Source: Myxocyprinus asiaticus
Taxonomy: Eukaryota > Chordata > Actinopteri > Cypriniformes > Catostomidae
Length of the DNA: 64,000 nucleotides
NCBI RefSeq assembly: GCF_019703515.2
Contig: NC_059348.1
Location: forward strand, 20,665,656-20,729,655
Reading direction: 5' to 3'
The position numbers were made by a program, and so were the translations under genes. Below, piece after piece: positions 1-13,900 of this stretch (positions within the stretch are counted from its first letter, which is position 1; each line of letters begins with the position of its first letter). A model generated the notes under the pieces. That model had not been told where the DNA came from. It saw only the letters and a list, made by a program, of their open reading frames with translations, and ran no database searches.

Positions 1-238
1 TTCTCAATCCTGTTACACTGATCACACAGACAGCTGTGTTTCCACAGGTAAATCTCCGGAGATCAGTCAGTGAACAGTTGACATAATGCACTCCTAAATG
101 ATGTCTTTAGGTTTCTTTGGTATATGTTAGACTGTACTAGATAATTCTACAGTAATCTTACTAATCTGTTGATTAAAAAAATATAAAAACTGGGATGTCT
201 GTTACTGTTATTTCACAGGGTGCGTTATCAAAACGTAC

Positions 239-3200
239 AGTTTTGTACAGGGCTAAGGCATCCAGGGCAGGGCTAAAATCAGTGCAGAATTCATCCACAA
301 CAACAGACAGGCCACGAATCTCTTCTGCCAGGGCACTGGACACCTAGAAGAGCAGCGTGATAATGTCACATCATTAAGCCTTTTCAACACAGTAGAGAAA
401 ACATAAGGTTCAGATATCAGCAGAGATTGTCTTTTTATGTGTACAGTACATAGATCTTCATGTAGTCCTTAACAAAAACTTTCCAGTGTAACCATACTTT
501 CAAAATACCATAGTTATTACAGTTGTTACTACAATACACTTGTGTTAACTGTGTATTATCCACTGCTTTAATCACACTGTTAGGAGATCTCATAATGTAT
601 TTTAATTTTACAGTACTAACATTAATTATGTATTTTTTATGTATGCATTTGTATTTGATCTGATTTAGGTTCACTGCACTAGTAGCACATGTTTGTATGC
701 ACATGTACATAATCACATGGGAAATCAACATGTTGCTTCTGAAAGTTCATGTACCCTGAAATCGACCCCATTTTGCTGAATTACTGACAAGCAGCATCCC
801 CCATCAGGCATGTTTACATCAATTCTGTTTGCATGAAGAACCTCAGAGACATGGGTTCTGGTCCTGTGGGAACCAGGAAGTATTTGCATTCCCATAAACA
901 CTGATGAGCGCAATATGGACATTGTGTTTTCGCTTTTAAATAAAATATTTACTCCACTGACGGTTAGATTTAGGGTTGGGGTTTCAATGAAGGGTTAGTA
1001 AAATATGCATTCCTGTTGACTGTATTACATCATTTACAACTAAAAATACAACTCACTTTTGGCCCCACTCTGTGGCCATTTCACCCGGGAATTGGTCAAC
1101 AACTCTTCCTGCTTTGGCCACTGGGGGCTGTGATTCAAATATCAGTAAGCATAGACCGATTTCTGAAGCAGAACTTTGACATTCTGTTGTCGAATTCATA
1201 GTGATGCTTGCCATCTGTTGATTAAAATGAGATGCTAAAGCATTGTGCAAGTCGCTCTGGATCTGGAATGTCAGCTAAATGCCTTTTATGTAAAATGTAG
1301 ATGTATTTTGGTGGAAATTATGGTTACTCTGGTAAATTTTTGTAAGGAGTGATGATGTAGGTTACCTTGGCAGCCACATCGTCAGTGATGGCCTTTATTT
1401 TGTCTTTGATGTCCTCTGTCAGGAAGTTGAGCTGATTTTGCACAAATTCTAACCGGTCCATGAGAGCTTCTCGCTCCTCTAGTGAGAACACTCTATGGAT
1501 ATACAGATACAAACAGCAGAGAAGCCTCAGTTTTTGACTACAAAAAACTGTACTGACTTTCATGTAGAATACCTTTTTTAAATAGTTAAAAGAGGCTGTC
1601 ATTCTGTTTAACATCTCCTTTTGTATTCCACACAAAAACATAAAGGTTTGAAGTCTCAGGCCTTGATTCAATAGTGTCACCAATACTGTGTTTGAGAGCT
1701 TGGAGAGAAACCCTCCATTATAAAGCAGAGAATGTTCTGGAACTCACTTCTTTTCTGCTGAAGAAATATTGATGGCATCCATGATAGCCTTGACCGACTC
1801 GGTGATCTGCCAGGCTCTGATTGTGTGCTGCTCAAACTTGGTCTTCACGGCAGACTGTGAGATAAATTCCTGTGGAATCCATGAAGCATGTTCTTGAGCC
1901 AGCATTGTGACACAATTATCAGAGATCACATTAAGATTAAAACATCTAATCAAAACAAGATTCCAACAGTAAGATTGTATCTACAACCCATCAACAAGGG
2001 TGACATGTTTTGCTGCTTTCCACTCTCACATTGGTTATTCATTGTGTGTTTGCCAGGCTGAATCACTACAGACCCATCTGTTATTACCATCATAGATTAC
2101 TGTGAATTTTCATCCCAGGATCCAAAAAATGTGAGAGGACATAGTGATAGAGTGAGGTACGCTCACCTACTCAAATCCATGAACTTGGCTCAGGGATGTG
2201 GCACTATGGGAAAAGCAGCCTGGAATCTATGAGGAAGGCCAAGTATCTCACACATCTAGAAGCCAGCAGCAGATGCAAAACAGTTTGCTTGAGGGGATCA
2301 TCATCACATCACACCATTTCTGGGTAAAGCCCTCATAAATTCTCTTCTAGTCTAAACATTAGGCAGACAAAACTAAGACTCATTTTCCAATGTGCTACTT
2401 TTCCGAGCTCCCCTTAATCTTCATTGTTTTCTAGCCTCGTTGTCAGACAATGATTATTCTGGAGCCGGTGACCACAGTTCGAGTGCATTCTCACCTCGAA
2501 TGTTCTCTCAAAACTCTGGAACTCCCTTAGTCGCTCCTGGAATCCTTCAGCCAAAGCGCCGCCTGAAAATAAAAAGCATATGCCCCATTTCGTCCTCATA
2601 ATACCAGCCAATACAACATGAAATAAGAAATGAATCATGTGCAGTTGAGCATCATTTTTGTGCATTTTTCAACACTTTATGGCAACACCCTAAGCATCAT
2701 TCTCAAAGTCATTGTATCAACTCAATTGGCCACTCCAAGATATATTAGCAGATGGTTTTATGGTTGTTTTACCCTCATTTTTGACTTGGCTAAGCCTAGT
2801 TTTTCCTGGTCTCCCTCCAGAACAGTGTCAAAAACAAACCAAAGCAGTGGAGCCTACCAGTCTCTGGCATTCCCTGGGCGCGCTGGATCCTGGCACTCAG
2901 CACCTCTTTGGCAGAGACAAAGAATATGCGGTCAGGTGCTTTGTTAAGGTCCACTACCTTCAGCTCCTCAACTAAGAAACTGATGCAGCGATCCATGTGC
3001 TGCTTTCGCACCTGAAAGACAATAAAGGAGAAACAAACAAACACCTTTATTTATTTTTTTATCATTTTAGTTAACATAATCAGTAACAGTTCAGAATAAC
3101 TTTCATTACTATTACTATACAACACTATTACATTATACAATACTTAAAAGATTGTTAATGTACATTTGTCTTCATTATATTCATATTTGTAATATTTCTT

Positions 3201-6200
3201 GTAAAGAAAATAATTGTAAGTTCTGAAAGGTCCTTTGAACATGTAATCTGTTAGCCAATTGGCTTGCATACTGTGTGGTCAAGCTGATAGGCCTTTTGAC
3301 ATGTAAACTTTTAGCCAATCAGCTTGGGCACTCTCACTTTGTGTAACATTTAAATTGCCTCAGTTGTTTGCAGAAAAAGCTGGTTTCACCACAGCAATGT
3401 GAGTTTTTTTTTTCTTAAATCCTCCTCCTCCCCAGCACCACTTGTCTAGATCTGCTTCAAGGGGATTGTATGTAGGTCTAATTGTGCAACAGCAGCATGT
3501 TCTACGTGCTTTATGCAGCATGTCTATATTCTTGCAGTTGCAGGACTTCGCACTTGCTCTGCAGCAGCAGCAGCAGTGTCGTAAGCAGATCGAGTCTACC
3601 AAAACCAAACCAACCAACTTGTCATATCCATTATAACACCTGAAATTTATTCAGAGAGTCATCGTATTTGGCAACACAAACTGCTAAAAGTTATACCCTG
3701 AATGCACTGTAAATTGCTTTGGATAAAGCATCTGCCAAATACATAAATGTAATTTAAATGCTGAAAAAGCTTGTAAGATAAGCATTATATAAAGTTTGTT
3801 AATTACCTATTAGTGAAAATTATTATAAAGTGTTAGCAAATAATCTGATGTCATATCATTAGCTATGAATCTGAAATGTATGTTATTGACAAAGAAATAT
3901 GCAATAAATAAAATCTCAATTTTATTTATAAATGGTGAATCACTAGTGATACATTGTGAATCATTTGATATAAAACTTACATCTTGCAGATACTCAGGCT
4001 CTAAGACAGATGCATCCCAGCGATTATTTAGGATGAAAATGTTGGGCTGTGATATGTGCTCATTGACTTTGTGGAAGAAGTGCTTCTCCTTTCAAAGCAG
4101 ATTAAAACATAATTTAAACCAAGCAACAACATTAAGGAAAAAGGTGACAATGAGAAACTGCAGGAAAAAAAAGAAAAAAAATACAGGTTTATGAGTTTTG
4201 TTTAGTGAGTAAATACATGTAAATCTGTGTTGTTTTTATATGGAGCACATACTGTGATTAATTGCTTATCTTAACATTGCATGATTTGATTTGTCTGATT
4301 TGTCTACTTACAGTGTTCATAATGGTAGACTCAGAGTTGGCCACAAGTACAAAGACATCAGCATCTAAACAGAACTTGTCAATCCAACTGTCCAGTTCTG
4401 ATGTGACATCAGTGCCTGGGCTGAGAGGTTAAGAAGGAACGGGTCAGTACTATTTCACTGAAATACAGACCACACTTTGTTCATAATCTCTGATCTGAGA
4501 ACACGTGACTTAGTATATGTTTTGCTTTTCAGCAAACAGTAAACAGTAATTAAACGTGGTTTTTCTAAGTCAAGTGAATACACCAAACAGGCTGCCACTG
4601 TAACTGGTGCTGCTTGACTCGCTCTGAGCGGGATTTGAACCGGTGTTAACCGGCATGTGAGGCAGGCGTGCTAGCGAGGAGGCTAAATGCTACAGCCTCT
4701 AGTGTCAGTTGCTAGTGTGCCTCTTGAGTCCAGGAGAGTGAGGTTTACATGCACTGCACAGCTATCACGTACCAGCTGGCTCCCGTTACACTAGCCTACC
4801 ACCCATGATACATCTAGGGCAGCACTGCCAAAATCCATTAGTGCTTTCGCTTGCTCCCCCCTTCATAACACGTCAAACCTTGTAAAGTTCCTTGTAGAAG
4901 TCCATTCACCTGCCAAGGATGCAAAGAGTATGCCAGCGATTGTCCTTTAAGCCAGGTCTGTTGTTTGTCTGCCAAAACCTCCCCTACTGAACCTTAATCC
5001 AGCTCTTACAACCCTAGCCCAGAGTTGAGTGGTCCATACCTGTCCATCAAGACCAGATCATCTCTCAGCAGGGCACACTTAGTTTTGGGCCAAAATACTC
5101 GGACTAGACAGCCAGAATCTAGATTCCTGTCCATGTGCAGAGCGTGAGCCAACTGATTGACTGTCTGTAGAGTGAACAGATACAAAATTTAGAGCTTCAA
5201 CAAAATAGAGGATGACACAAAGTATTCAAATCATGCCACAATATTGGAAAACCTTTTCACACAGATGCTATATATCTTTTTAAAATACCACACTCTATAT
5301 AAAGAGTTTTCCTGTGGTGCTTGCTGAAACTTTGTTTTATGTGCTAAAAACAGAACTGTTCATTTTGTTGTGCTAAAAATTTACATTTTCAAGCCATTAT
5401 AATAATTATGAATTTTACATTAAAATTAGCGTTATAAAGCTGTTCAGTCAACATGACAGCACAGGAAATCTGCATGTTTCTTCCAATTTGTTTTACATCT
5501 GAAGTCGCAGCCAATGTGCCAAATTCCGGGCAAGGGGAAAATTGCCTATGCTGTGCTTTGACGAGACATCCCTTTTGATTTCTGGCCATTATCATTTGCA
5601 AAAAAGAAAGTGAAAGAACGCTGTAATCTCAGTACTGTTAAAGTTAAGTTTACGGTTTGTGTCAGGAGTATATTAATGTAACTGCTATTCAAATGTCCCC
5701 GAAAATTGTTTCTTGTGCCTTTCATGTCACATCCATTCAAAGGTTTCATTCGTATAATGTTTGCTCATGTCTTGCACAGTGCGTCACACGAAGGTGCACA
5801 TGCACACAAATATAGTTCCAGATTTGGCCACTGGGGGCTATTCAGAAATTTGAAAATGAACGACCGATTTTAGCAGACAAATAATAGATTTATGTGGTAG
5901 AAAAAAATGGCAATGTTAACCACAGACTTTATTTTACTTATGAATTGAAAACTGCTATTTTAAAAATACAATCGAAAATATTGAGGGAACCCACGGTCAA
6001 GTAACCTTCTGAGGTAGCCTGCAAATTGACATAATTTCTGAACTGCTCTATAACGCTAGTTATTATAAAGCATATAGTAATTATCTAAAATGAACACTAG
6101 TATATTTGCCTCATACTTCTATACTTTTCCTCTCTTCAGAGACATCAGTGGTAAGGTAGGCATGCTCCCCGTCTGTGCCCTCCACACTCAGGAAGCAGTT

Positions 6201-8062
6201 GGTGGTGTGGCCAATTCCACTGGGCAGAACCCGCTCCCTTAGCATGGCATTAATTACTGTACTCTTTCCATTACTGGTCCTGAGAAACAACATTAAGCAC
6301 CCAGAAACAGTTTATTTATCTTCATTTATTTAATGAATAGTTCACCCAAAAATGAAAATTCATCTTGTCAAAGATTTTTAGAAGAAAATCTCAGCTCTGT
6401 AGGTCCATACAATGCAAGTGAATGGTGACCAAAACTTTGAAGCTCCAAAAAGCACACAGAGGCAGAATATAAGTAATCCACATGACTCCAGTGGTTTAAT
6501 CCATGTCTTCTGAGAACAGACCAAAATGTAACTCCCTTTTTCACTATAAATCTTGACATCAGCAGTCTTGGCGATCATGATTTCAAGCTCGAATACACTT
6601 CCTAATGCTTGATGCATATGCAGAGCGCTAGATGGCGCTAGGAACTGTAATCATGTTTGAAATCATGATCACCAAGAAAAATGTTGATGTAAAAATTTGT
6701 AAAAAAGGAGTCATATTTCAGCCTTTATGTGCTTTTTGGAGCCTCAAGGTCTTGATCACCATTCACTGGCATTGTATGGACCTACAGAGCTGAAATATTC
6801 TATGATGAAAATGTTCTACAGAAGAAAGAAAGTCTTACACATTTGAGATGGCATGAGGGTGAGTAAATGAGGAGATCATTTTTAATTTCAGGTGAACTAT
6901 TCATTTAGTAGTAGCTCAAACACTGAATCAAAACATGCTCAGTGAAAAAATGGCTGCAAAAAGATGCTAAAAATAAGCCCCCCTCAGAGTACTGTTCAGA
7001 TTTGGCTGCCTAATTTATGGCAATTTTATGGTAATATAATATTGTACATATTATATCTGCTTACAAATCAAAAAATGCTATTCATATTGACTGAACACCT
7101 CAATAACTGGAGCAAAAACATTAATACTTCGCCTCATTCTACTGGCCTGTTTTCACCATTTGGTTTACATACCAGTACACTTAGATCAGTCATCACTGTG
7201 GGTTTACCTGCCAAAGAAGGCCACCTTCATATGTCTGCGGGCTAACACATCTTTGATGACGGTGAGTTTCCTGGAGCAGGCATGTATCTGCAGACACTGG
7301 TGCTCCTCCGCTACATGCTCTAGATCCTCACTCTTCCATGTTTCTGGGTACCACACACATATACACAGCTTATGTCAAATACCACCTCAGAGTAAAGAAC
7401 ACGAGCAGAAGTTCTTCTCCAAAGACTTGACTTAGGTGAAAGAAACAGTGTTTAAGGAAATAATGACAGCCCTTTCAGAGAAGTACTTTTGCAGTACTGT
7501 GGTACAGTAATGGTATCAGATGGAATTACTCTGGTAATAAATTATAAAACCACTTTCATGTAGCATAGTATATGTCTATAGCCCCTTTCACACCTACATC
7601 CTTTTCCAGAAATTTACCTGCAAATTTCAGGTTAGAGGTCATGTGTGAACACAACCTTTTTGAAAATGCTGGTAAATTTTGCTCTGGCAATTTCCCTTAG
7701 TGCGAAGTTGTATCATTACCTAAAAATTTCCATTTACATTTACCAGAAAAGGCAACCCAGCATTTTTCCTGTAATTTACCTGGTTGCATGTGTGAATGGT
7801 GCTTATGTCACTTGTCTATAAACAATGGTATAACCATCGTATATGTCCAAATAACATAAAACTATGGTACGTTTTTGTAAGTAAAATAAACAAAATACAT
7901 AGATAGTAATTAGAAAAGGGATAATTGTGTAAATCGATCCAACTCACCCTCTACAAAATCTGACCCCTCTCTAACAAACTCTAGCAGCTGGTCAAAGACA
8001 GCACTGATTGTCCTCTTTGCCACCACAAAGTGCTGCAGTGGTGAAATATCATCATGCTCCAT
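239..8062 (-). CDS. mfn1: mitofusin 1, 5' part (11 coding exons; gene continues beyond the left edge)
   Basis: Outer-mitochondrial-membrane dynamin-like GTPase that fuses mitochondria. Coding exons in order: 8062-7948, 7343-7208, 6279-6117, 5164-5040, 4420-4312, 4088-3981, 3011-2858, 2562-2495, 1869-1748, 1492-1366, 343-239. All joins have GT/AG borders and keep phase, giving 444 residues without a stop against about 740 for the family. GTPase motifs: P-loop GRTSNGKS at residues 83-90, G2 threonines near 109-110, DSPG at about 179-182, NRWD at 238-241. The N-terminus ([20 protein letters not shown]) and [10 protein letters not shown] favour Mfn1 over Mfn2. The helical-bundle region follows (FEQHTIRA). 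The transmembrane and heptad-repeat C-terminal part lies off-window. The ATG was chosen 9 bases after an acceptor at 8072-8073, so a 5' non-coding exon lies upstream and was not located. It is divergent from erfe. A 1a/1b fish paralogue assignment was not attempted. Confidence 0.94.
3229..3345. repeat. short imperfect tandem duplication with CCAAT boxes
   Basis: Two adjacent copies of about 60 bp, starting near 3229 and 3290, share the core ACATGTAA...TTAGCCAAT. They lie in the mfn1 intron between exons 6 and 7. No function is evident. The two AGCCAAT motifs are probably incidental. Confidence 0.5.
3690..3757 (+). repeat. fish SINE 3'-tail fragment
   Basis: Contains the widespread fish repeat core GAATGCACTGTAAATTGCTT followed by a 'ggataaagcatctgccaaat' type segment. 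This is the conserved tail seen, in the other orientation, in the SINE at 53078-53275. Only the tail is present here. Confidence 0.55.
4592..4803 (-). repeat. tRNA-derived SINE
   Basis: Read on the minus strand it contains a pol III B-box-like GGTTCAAATCC (plus-strand complement at 4631-4641) with an upstream A-box-like region, in an mfn1 intron. It is not a functional tRNA: no cloverleaf with intact acceptor arms could be formed by eye. Confidence 0.5.
6332..6907. repeat. fold-back MITE (GTTCACCCAAAAATGAAAAT family)
   Basis: Begins AATAGTTCACCCAAAAATGA and ends with its approximate reverse complement (…TTTCAGGTGAACTATTCATT). Internal 'ccatacaatgcaagtgaatg' blocks occur on both arms in inverted orientation. 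It lies in the mfn1 intron between coding exons 2 and 3. Family members recur at 9204, 15598, 23513, 26838 and 41886. Confidence 0.75.
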
Positions 8063-8071
8063 GTTTAAATA

Positions 8072-10975
8072 CTGAAAGCACAGTCAGTATAATTCACAGC
8101 TTAGATGACTAAACACAGGGTGAAAAAAGTAATATATATGTAATCCTAGTTGAAGCCTATAAAGCATATTAAGTCATTGGTACTCACTCTGCAAAAAGAA
8201 TGACAACAGAAGGCGCTCAGTTGGTGCCGTTTTTCAAATTAGGTCAATGAGCATCTTCATTATAGGGATATTACTCCTCTTCCAAAATGTCTATTCTGGG
8301 CTTGATTGTTACTTTGTGTATTATAAACTCCTGTAATATTTAGAGAAGCCTGCCTGTGTAAAGTATGTTGTGACAGTCTGTGCAAGTCTGTGCAAAGCCG
8401 CACTAGTGAACTCAAATCCTCTTATCCAGGACTTAATTAAGTGGACAGATTCCTATCACCTGTTATCTAACCACAAAATGCAATTTATTACAGTTAGTTG
8501 TAGATTTAGTATTCAATATATTGTTTTATGTACAGTAGATTGACAGTCAGAAGTTTGCGTTTTTTTTTTGTTTTGTTTTTTAATACTACTTGACGTATGT
8601 TGTGAATTATTGCAGCAGTGGTTCTGAATTAATATTTAATAATAGCTGTGTATTTGAAGTTCTCATGTTGGTTTAAAGTACAGTAAAACATTTCTGTGCA
8701 ATGTTAATATACAATATTCTAAAAAATATTTGAAAGATGCAAGCAGTGAATGTTTTATAATGGCATGTGCCGTGTGTGTGTGTGTGGCAACCATTTCTCA
8801 TTTAAATTGTCCTGATTGTTTTAAAAGTATTTGGCCAACAGGTCAAGAGATGGTGCCAATGTTCTTTTGTTTGAAATTTGTAAAAACATTGCACTTAATT
8901 AGGCTCAAGTGCTCCAACATTTTTAAAGCTTCAGTAGTTTCATGCACAGTGGTCTAGTCTAAAGACCACACAGATGCGGTTCTCTTAGCCAGGAAAAAGC
9001 AAGAGCAAAAGACTGATAAATAAAGAGGTGTGGCGGTTTGCTGCATGGAAGTGTGCAACTTTCCCCTGAACTGTCATCATTTTCAACAGAACAATTCAGC
9101 ATATCTGAAATGCACATTTCTGCCCCACCCAAATATCTTTCACTGCTTGCAAATTTTGGATATAGTCTAAATGAGCACTTTCCCATCATTTTCTGACATT
9201 TTAAAGGAATAGTCCACCAAAAAATGCAAGTTCTGTCATAATGTACTCATGCCCTCTTATAGTTCCAAACTCGTATGACTTTATTTCTTATGTGGAAAAC
9301 ACAAGGAGATTTAATGAATATCCTAGTCCAGTCTATCTTTTCAATATAATGGCCATCACTTTAAAGCTTAAAAAAATGACTCAAAAGCATCATAAAGGTA
9401 GTCTATGCTTCTCTCGTGTACTCATGAACTCTTAAAGGATGTCAAGACTTTGAATGTGAAGCACAAGCTGCATGGACTACTTTTATGATACTTAGGGGTC
9501 CTTTGGGGAAGCTTTAATGTGAGTCGCAACCAATTGCCATTGTATTAAACAGACGGACCAGGATATTCATTAAAACATCTCCTTTTTGTGTTTCACATAA
9601 GAAAGTCATATAGGTTTGGAAAGAATTAAAGAATTTTCATTTTTAGGTGAACTATTTCGGTTAAATCTTGTAGATTTGCATGTCTTCTATTTCAACTGAA
9701 AGGAACATCTTGGACTCTGAGCAAAGTAAACCCTATTACAACTATAATTCCACTTTATAAACCTATAAAATAGGCACTAGGACCCTGCAGCTGATGATGA
9801 TGGGAGAGAGTAAATGTTGGCAGGAACAGAAGCATGAGCCAAACACAAGACAAACGAGGGAAGGGGACCCAGGAAGACACTGTTAGAGACAGAAAGGGTC
9901 TGATATAAGAGACAGTAGGCTGAAGGGAGACAAAGTGAAAGGTAAAGATTGAGCAGCAGATATCAGAAGGAGTGGACAAACTAGAAGAGGAGGAGGAGTC
10001 TGGACTGAGAGGACGCTAATAAGAGTAGAGCGTGAAAGGGAGACTTCAAAACAGAGAAATCTTGTCTGATCTAGCCACTGACACAGAAGGTGAGACACAA
10101 GCTGGACATGGAATAAACTGGAGCCTGGCAAGAGCTCAACTTGTGAAATAAATTATCACCACTGAAGGAATTATTGAAAACATAAACAGACAGCTGTCCA
10201 AAGGCACCGGGGAGAGCAGATGACAATCCAACATTATTAAAAACCGAAAGAAGAAGGTGAGATACCACCCACAGAGAGAGAGAGAGAGAGTGATTGAGTA
10301 TACCACACACAGGCTTTATCACAGCCAATCACGCTGCAACTGAGCAACAGACACTAACAATTAACAAACACATTAACAAAGCCACACACAGAGTATTTAT
10401 GGAATACACACCTTTACGCAGTGTGTGACTATAACACATAGGCTGAACACCCATAACTCAAGCTTAGAGAGTTTAGACTGCAGTCAGGGGGCATAGAGAA
10501 TCTTGGATGACATGGGGCAGACTGAATGACTGAGAAGCAGGAGAGTGTAGAGACCTTACAGGCACCTATCACTTATGAATGCTTCATGAGGACAATCAAA
10601 ATATTACAAACTGATTGGAACCAAACTTTGGATTGTCTTCTCCATTTGAAAAGCCACCTTGGAAATCACATAAGACCATCTCCAAACCACTGATCAAAGC
10701 ATCTTCTTCAAGTCTAGAGCCTAAGAACCATCATCGGCTTGAGGTTCACCTAAAACTGTGGACTCTTCCAAAAGTAAGGTCACAACTGTCTTCACACTTT
10801 AAAGAACCTGCACTGATTCCTCACCTCCATTCTTGGATCTTCTTTTTTACTAAGGAACAATTGCACTGTAACCCACAGGACGTCTGGTCTCCTCCCTGTA
10901 GAGAGATGGAAGCTGTGTACTGAGCAGCCTACAAGGGGTTGAGTGAAGTGGACATTCACCTACTGACACTGCAGC
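8072..10975. other. mfn1-erfe divergent intergenic region
   Basis: No coding potential was recognised apart from a fold-back MITE (9204-9664). It should contain the mfn1 5' non-coding exon and promoter and the erfe 5' UTR and promoter, but no TATA or CpG-rich core could be fixed by eye. A short GA repeat occurs at about 10273-10292. Confidence 0.5.
9204..9664. repeat. diverged fold-back MITE
   Basis: Starts AAAGGAATAGTCCACCAAAA and ends TTTTTAGGTGAACTATTTCG, an inverted terminal pair of the same family as the 6332 element. 'AATGAATATCCTAGTCC' and 'GGACCAGGATATTCATT' form the inner inverted arms. No ORF of note. Confidence 0.65.
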
Positions 10976-13900
10976 ATGAAGCTCAGGCATGGGGCAAGAG
11001 GGGCAGTGCTGGCCTTGCTGCTAAGCATACTGTCGACTACATGTACCACACAAGAGAGCGATGAGAGTATGGAGCTCCAGGAGGAGAAAAGTACTGTCAG
11101 CACTGAGAGCCCTGTAAGTCATATTCCATATACACACCTGCTGTTCACCTGTCAAGGCCTAAAGGGAGCACACAATGCCACAATGTAAATCAGGTTGAAA
11201 TGTACAGCATAATTCTTAGAATTTTATTGCAAGAGGTGTGACTACCATTACACACAAGGGAAAGTATATTAATTACCATTGTAAACCGTGTGGAGAATGT
11301 GATCTCATTATAAATTGCTGATTCCTTTTTGCAGGAAAGGTTTGCATATTTGCTGTATTGGTAGCTTTGTTACACACTTTGAAGAAATTGCTGTTATCTT
11401 AAGCCCTGAAATGCTTAATATCTTTTACAGGAGACTGTATCCTCTGACATAGCCTTTGTGAGCCCCCACAGGACATGGATAGTCTTTAGGGACAACTCCA
11501 ACAAGGGTGGAAATAAGAAACCAAGAGGAAACAAAAGACTCTCCAAGGTAGTCTGTGATTCAGCATATAAGCCTAGAGAGAAAATGTTTCAATTATTCCA
11601 CTGCTAAACATGAATGATATTAATACATAGAGTGAAAAGTACATTGAATATTCTATAAAGTTTTATAAAGAGGTTAACTAAAATAGAAAAAAAATTTGCA
11701 AAAATTATTCGTTTTGGGGTACAACAGCTTTTCACTGGGGCAGTACCCTCAAAGGTACACCCACTGTACCAACAGACATGTAAAGGGTGCTGTGGGTGTA
11801 CCTTTGAGGGTACAGCCCCAGTGACCAGCTGTTGTGTCCCTAAAGGTAAAATTTTTGCAATTTTTTTCAAACAGTGCACAATATGCACAGAGAAACACAA
11901 TGAGGCCCATACAACAACATGTCTACTCTGAGAAAGTGCCTAATCCTTTGCCTTCAGATGGATTTCTCTTTGGTTTTGTATGTAATGTTATGGTAACTTG
12001 AAAACTTTTTACACATTCAGCATGGCCTTCCAGGTCCACCAGGCCCTCCTGGTCCCCAGGGGCCTCCTGGTCCTCCTGGCCCCCTACTGCCTCATCATGA
12101 AGAATTGATACAGGACTTCCAAGTCAAACTGAAAGGTATAGTAGAATCTCTGAATGCAAGCTTGTTTGCACACCATTGCCCATCATGCCAGAGTGAAAAC
12201 AAAGACTGTATCTCATGATTGCTTGTATGAGGTAAGGTTTTTCCAAAATTTGGAGATTTTTATACATTATCGGTCCATTATAAATCACTTTTTTAAAGTA
12301 AAGAACAAGCTGTTAAAGTGTCATTTGACACTCTTGCGACTTGTGTGAATTTGTAGGTTGCTGTTTGGCTTACATTATGCTCCATCTAAAGATTCTTCTC
12401 ACTTGTGTTGAGGCAGTGGATGTACACTACATAAAGACACCAGATATCAGCACAATTTAGTTAAATTAGTGTCTAGTAACTGCATTGTCATCAAAATATT
12501 TCAAAGAGTTTGTTAAATACATTTGAATATGTCATTAAAGGTATGGCACAATCAATTTGTGATTAGTTGCACTGTGTGGTTCTATGGCTGCATGTGTTTT
12601 TGTTTGGGCTAGGTCACTTTCAGCATTGCTTGATGTTTGGGATGTGTGTTGTTATGCTCATTTGTTGGGGAGGCTGCTAGACTGATTGTGGGCTGGGCTG
12701 ATCTCTTAATAGGTGCAATTTTCCAGGACGTGGATTTGACTTGGCCTGGCCAAAGAATTCCATGGATTCCAGATTGTGTGTGTGTGTCTGCATGTGTGTG
12801 TGTGTGCGTGTGTGGAATGAGTGTTGGATCATTGCCAGGAAAGCAGACACAGGTCTGTTTGTGCTCTTTTGCAGTGAGCTGCAGGCTGTTCTGACAGCAA
12901 TATAAAACATAAAGGCTCTTATTCACACAGAGAAGTGCAGTGGCGCCGCACACTCAAACTCTCCAGCATTCTCATCCCTTCACACTTCCATCCACTCTGT
13001 CTGCTCATACACACACTCACACAGTCCAAATATTTACATCTCCTATTCACTGTGAGATTGTTTAATGACTTTAAATGCTGCCAAGTGTCAGTAAAAGACA
13101 ATACCAAACATTTTCCACTGGCTGTATTTGAGTGTTTTTTAACAATTTAAAATTTTTTATTTTATCCTATTTTTTCTCCCCAATTTGGAATGCCCAATTC
13201 CCAATGCGCTCTAAGTCCTCGTGGTGGCGTAGTGACTTGCCTCAATCCAGTGGCGGAGGATGAATCTCAGTTGCCTCCATGTCCAAGACCGTCAATCTGC
13301 GCACCTTATCACGTGGCTTGTTGAGCGCGTTACCGTGGACACGTAGCGTGTGAGGAGGCTTCACGCTATTCTCCGCGGAATCCACGCACAACTCACCATG
13401 AACCACACATTATAGCGACCATGAGGAGGTTACCCCTTGTGACTCTACCCTCCCTAGCAACCGGGCCAATTTGGTTGCTTAGGAGACCTGGCTGGAGTCA
13501 CTCAGCACGCCCTGGATTCGAACTCGCGACTCCAGGGGTGGTAGTCAGCATCAATACTCGCTGAGCTACCCAGGCCCCCATGTATTTTTGTGTTTTTGAG
13601 TCTGAGAGGCTGCATACCCTTGCAAAAGATGTAGAGTTCTGGCAAGCTTGCTGAAAATTCACCACTCATTATTTTCACATGCAAAAGAGCTTTCTATAAG
13701 CTGCAAATGTTTGCCAGAAGTTTGCAGCTCTTTGAAGTATTGGTGAACCTGCAGCCAACCTTAGGCGGCAATGAAGAGTGAATAAAAAATGATGAGTGGT
13801 GAATTTGCGACAAGTTTGCGGCAACTCTAAATTGTAGTCTACTGCATTCTGCCCATGTCCCATGCCATTTAAAACAGTGGAGATGTATTTGGATCAATGG

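Noticed and set aside
12609..12953. Open frames around the TG repeat
   Set aside because: Thr/His or Val/Cys runs come from the microsatellite; no conserved sequence, and it lies inside an erfe intron.
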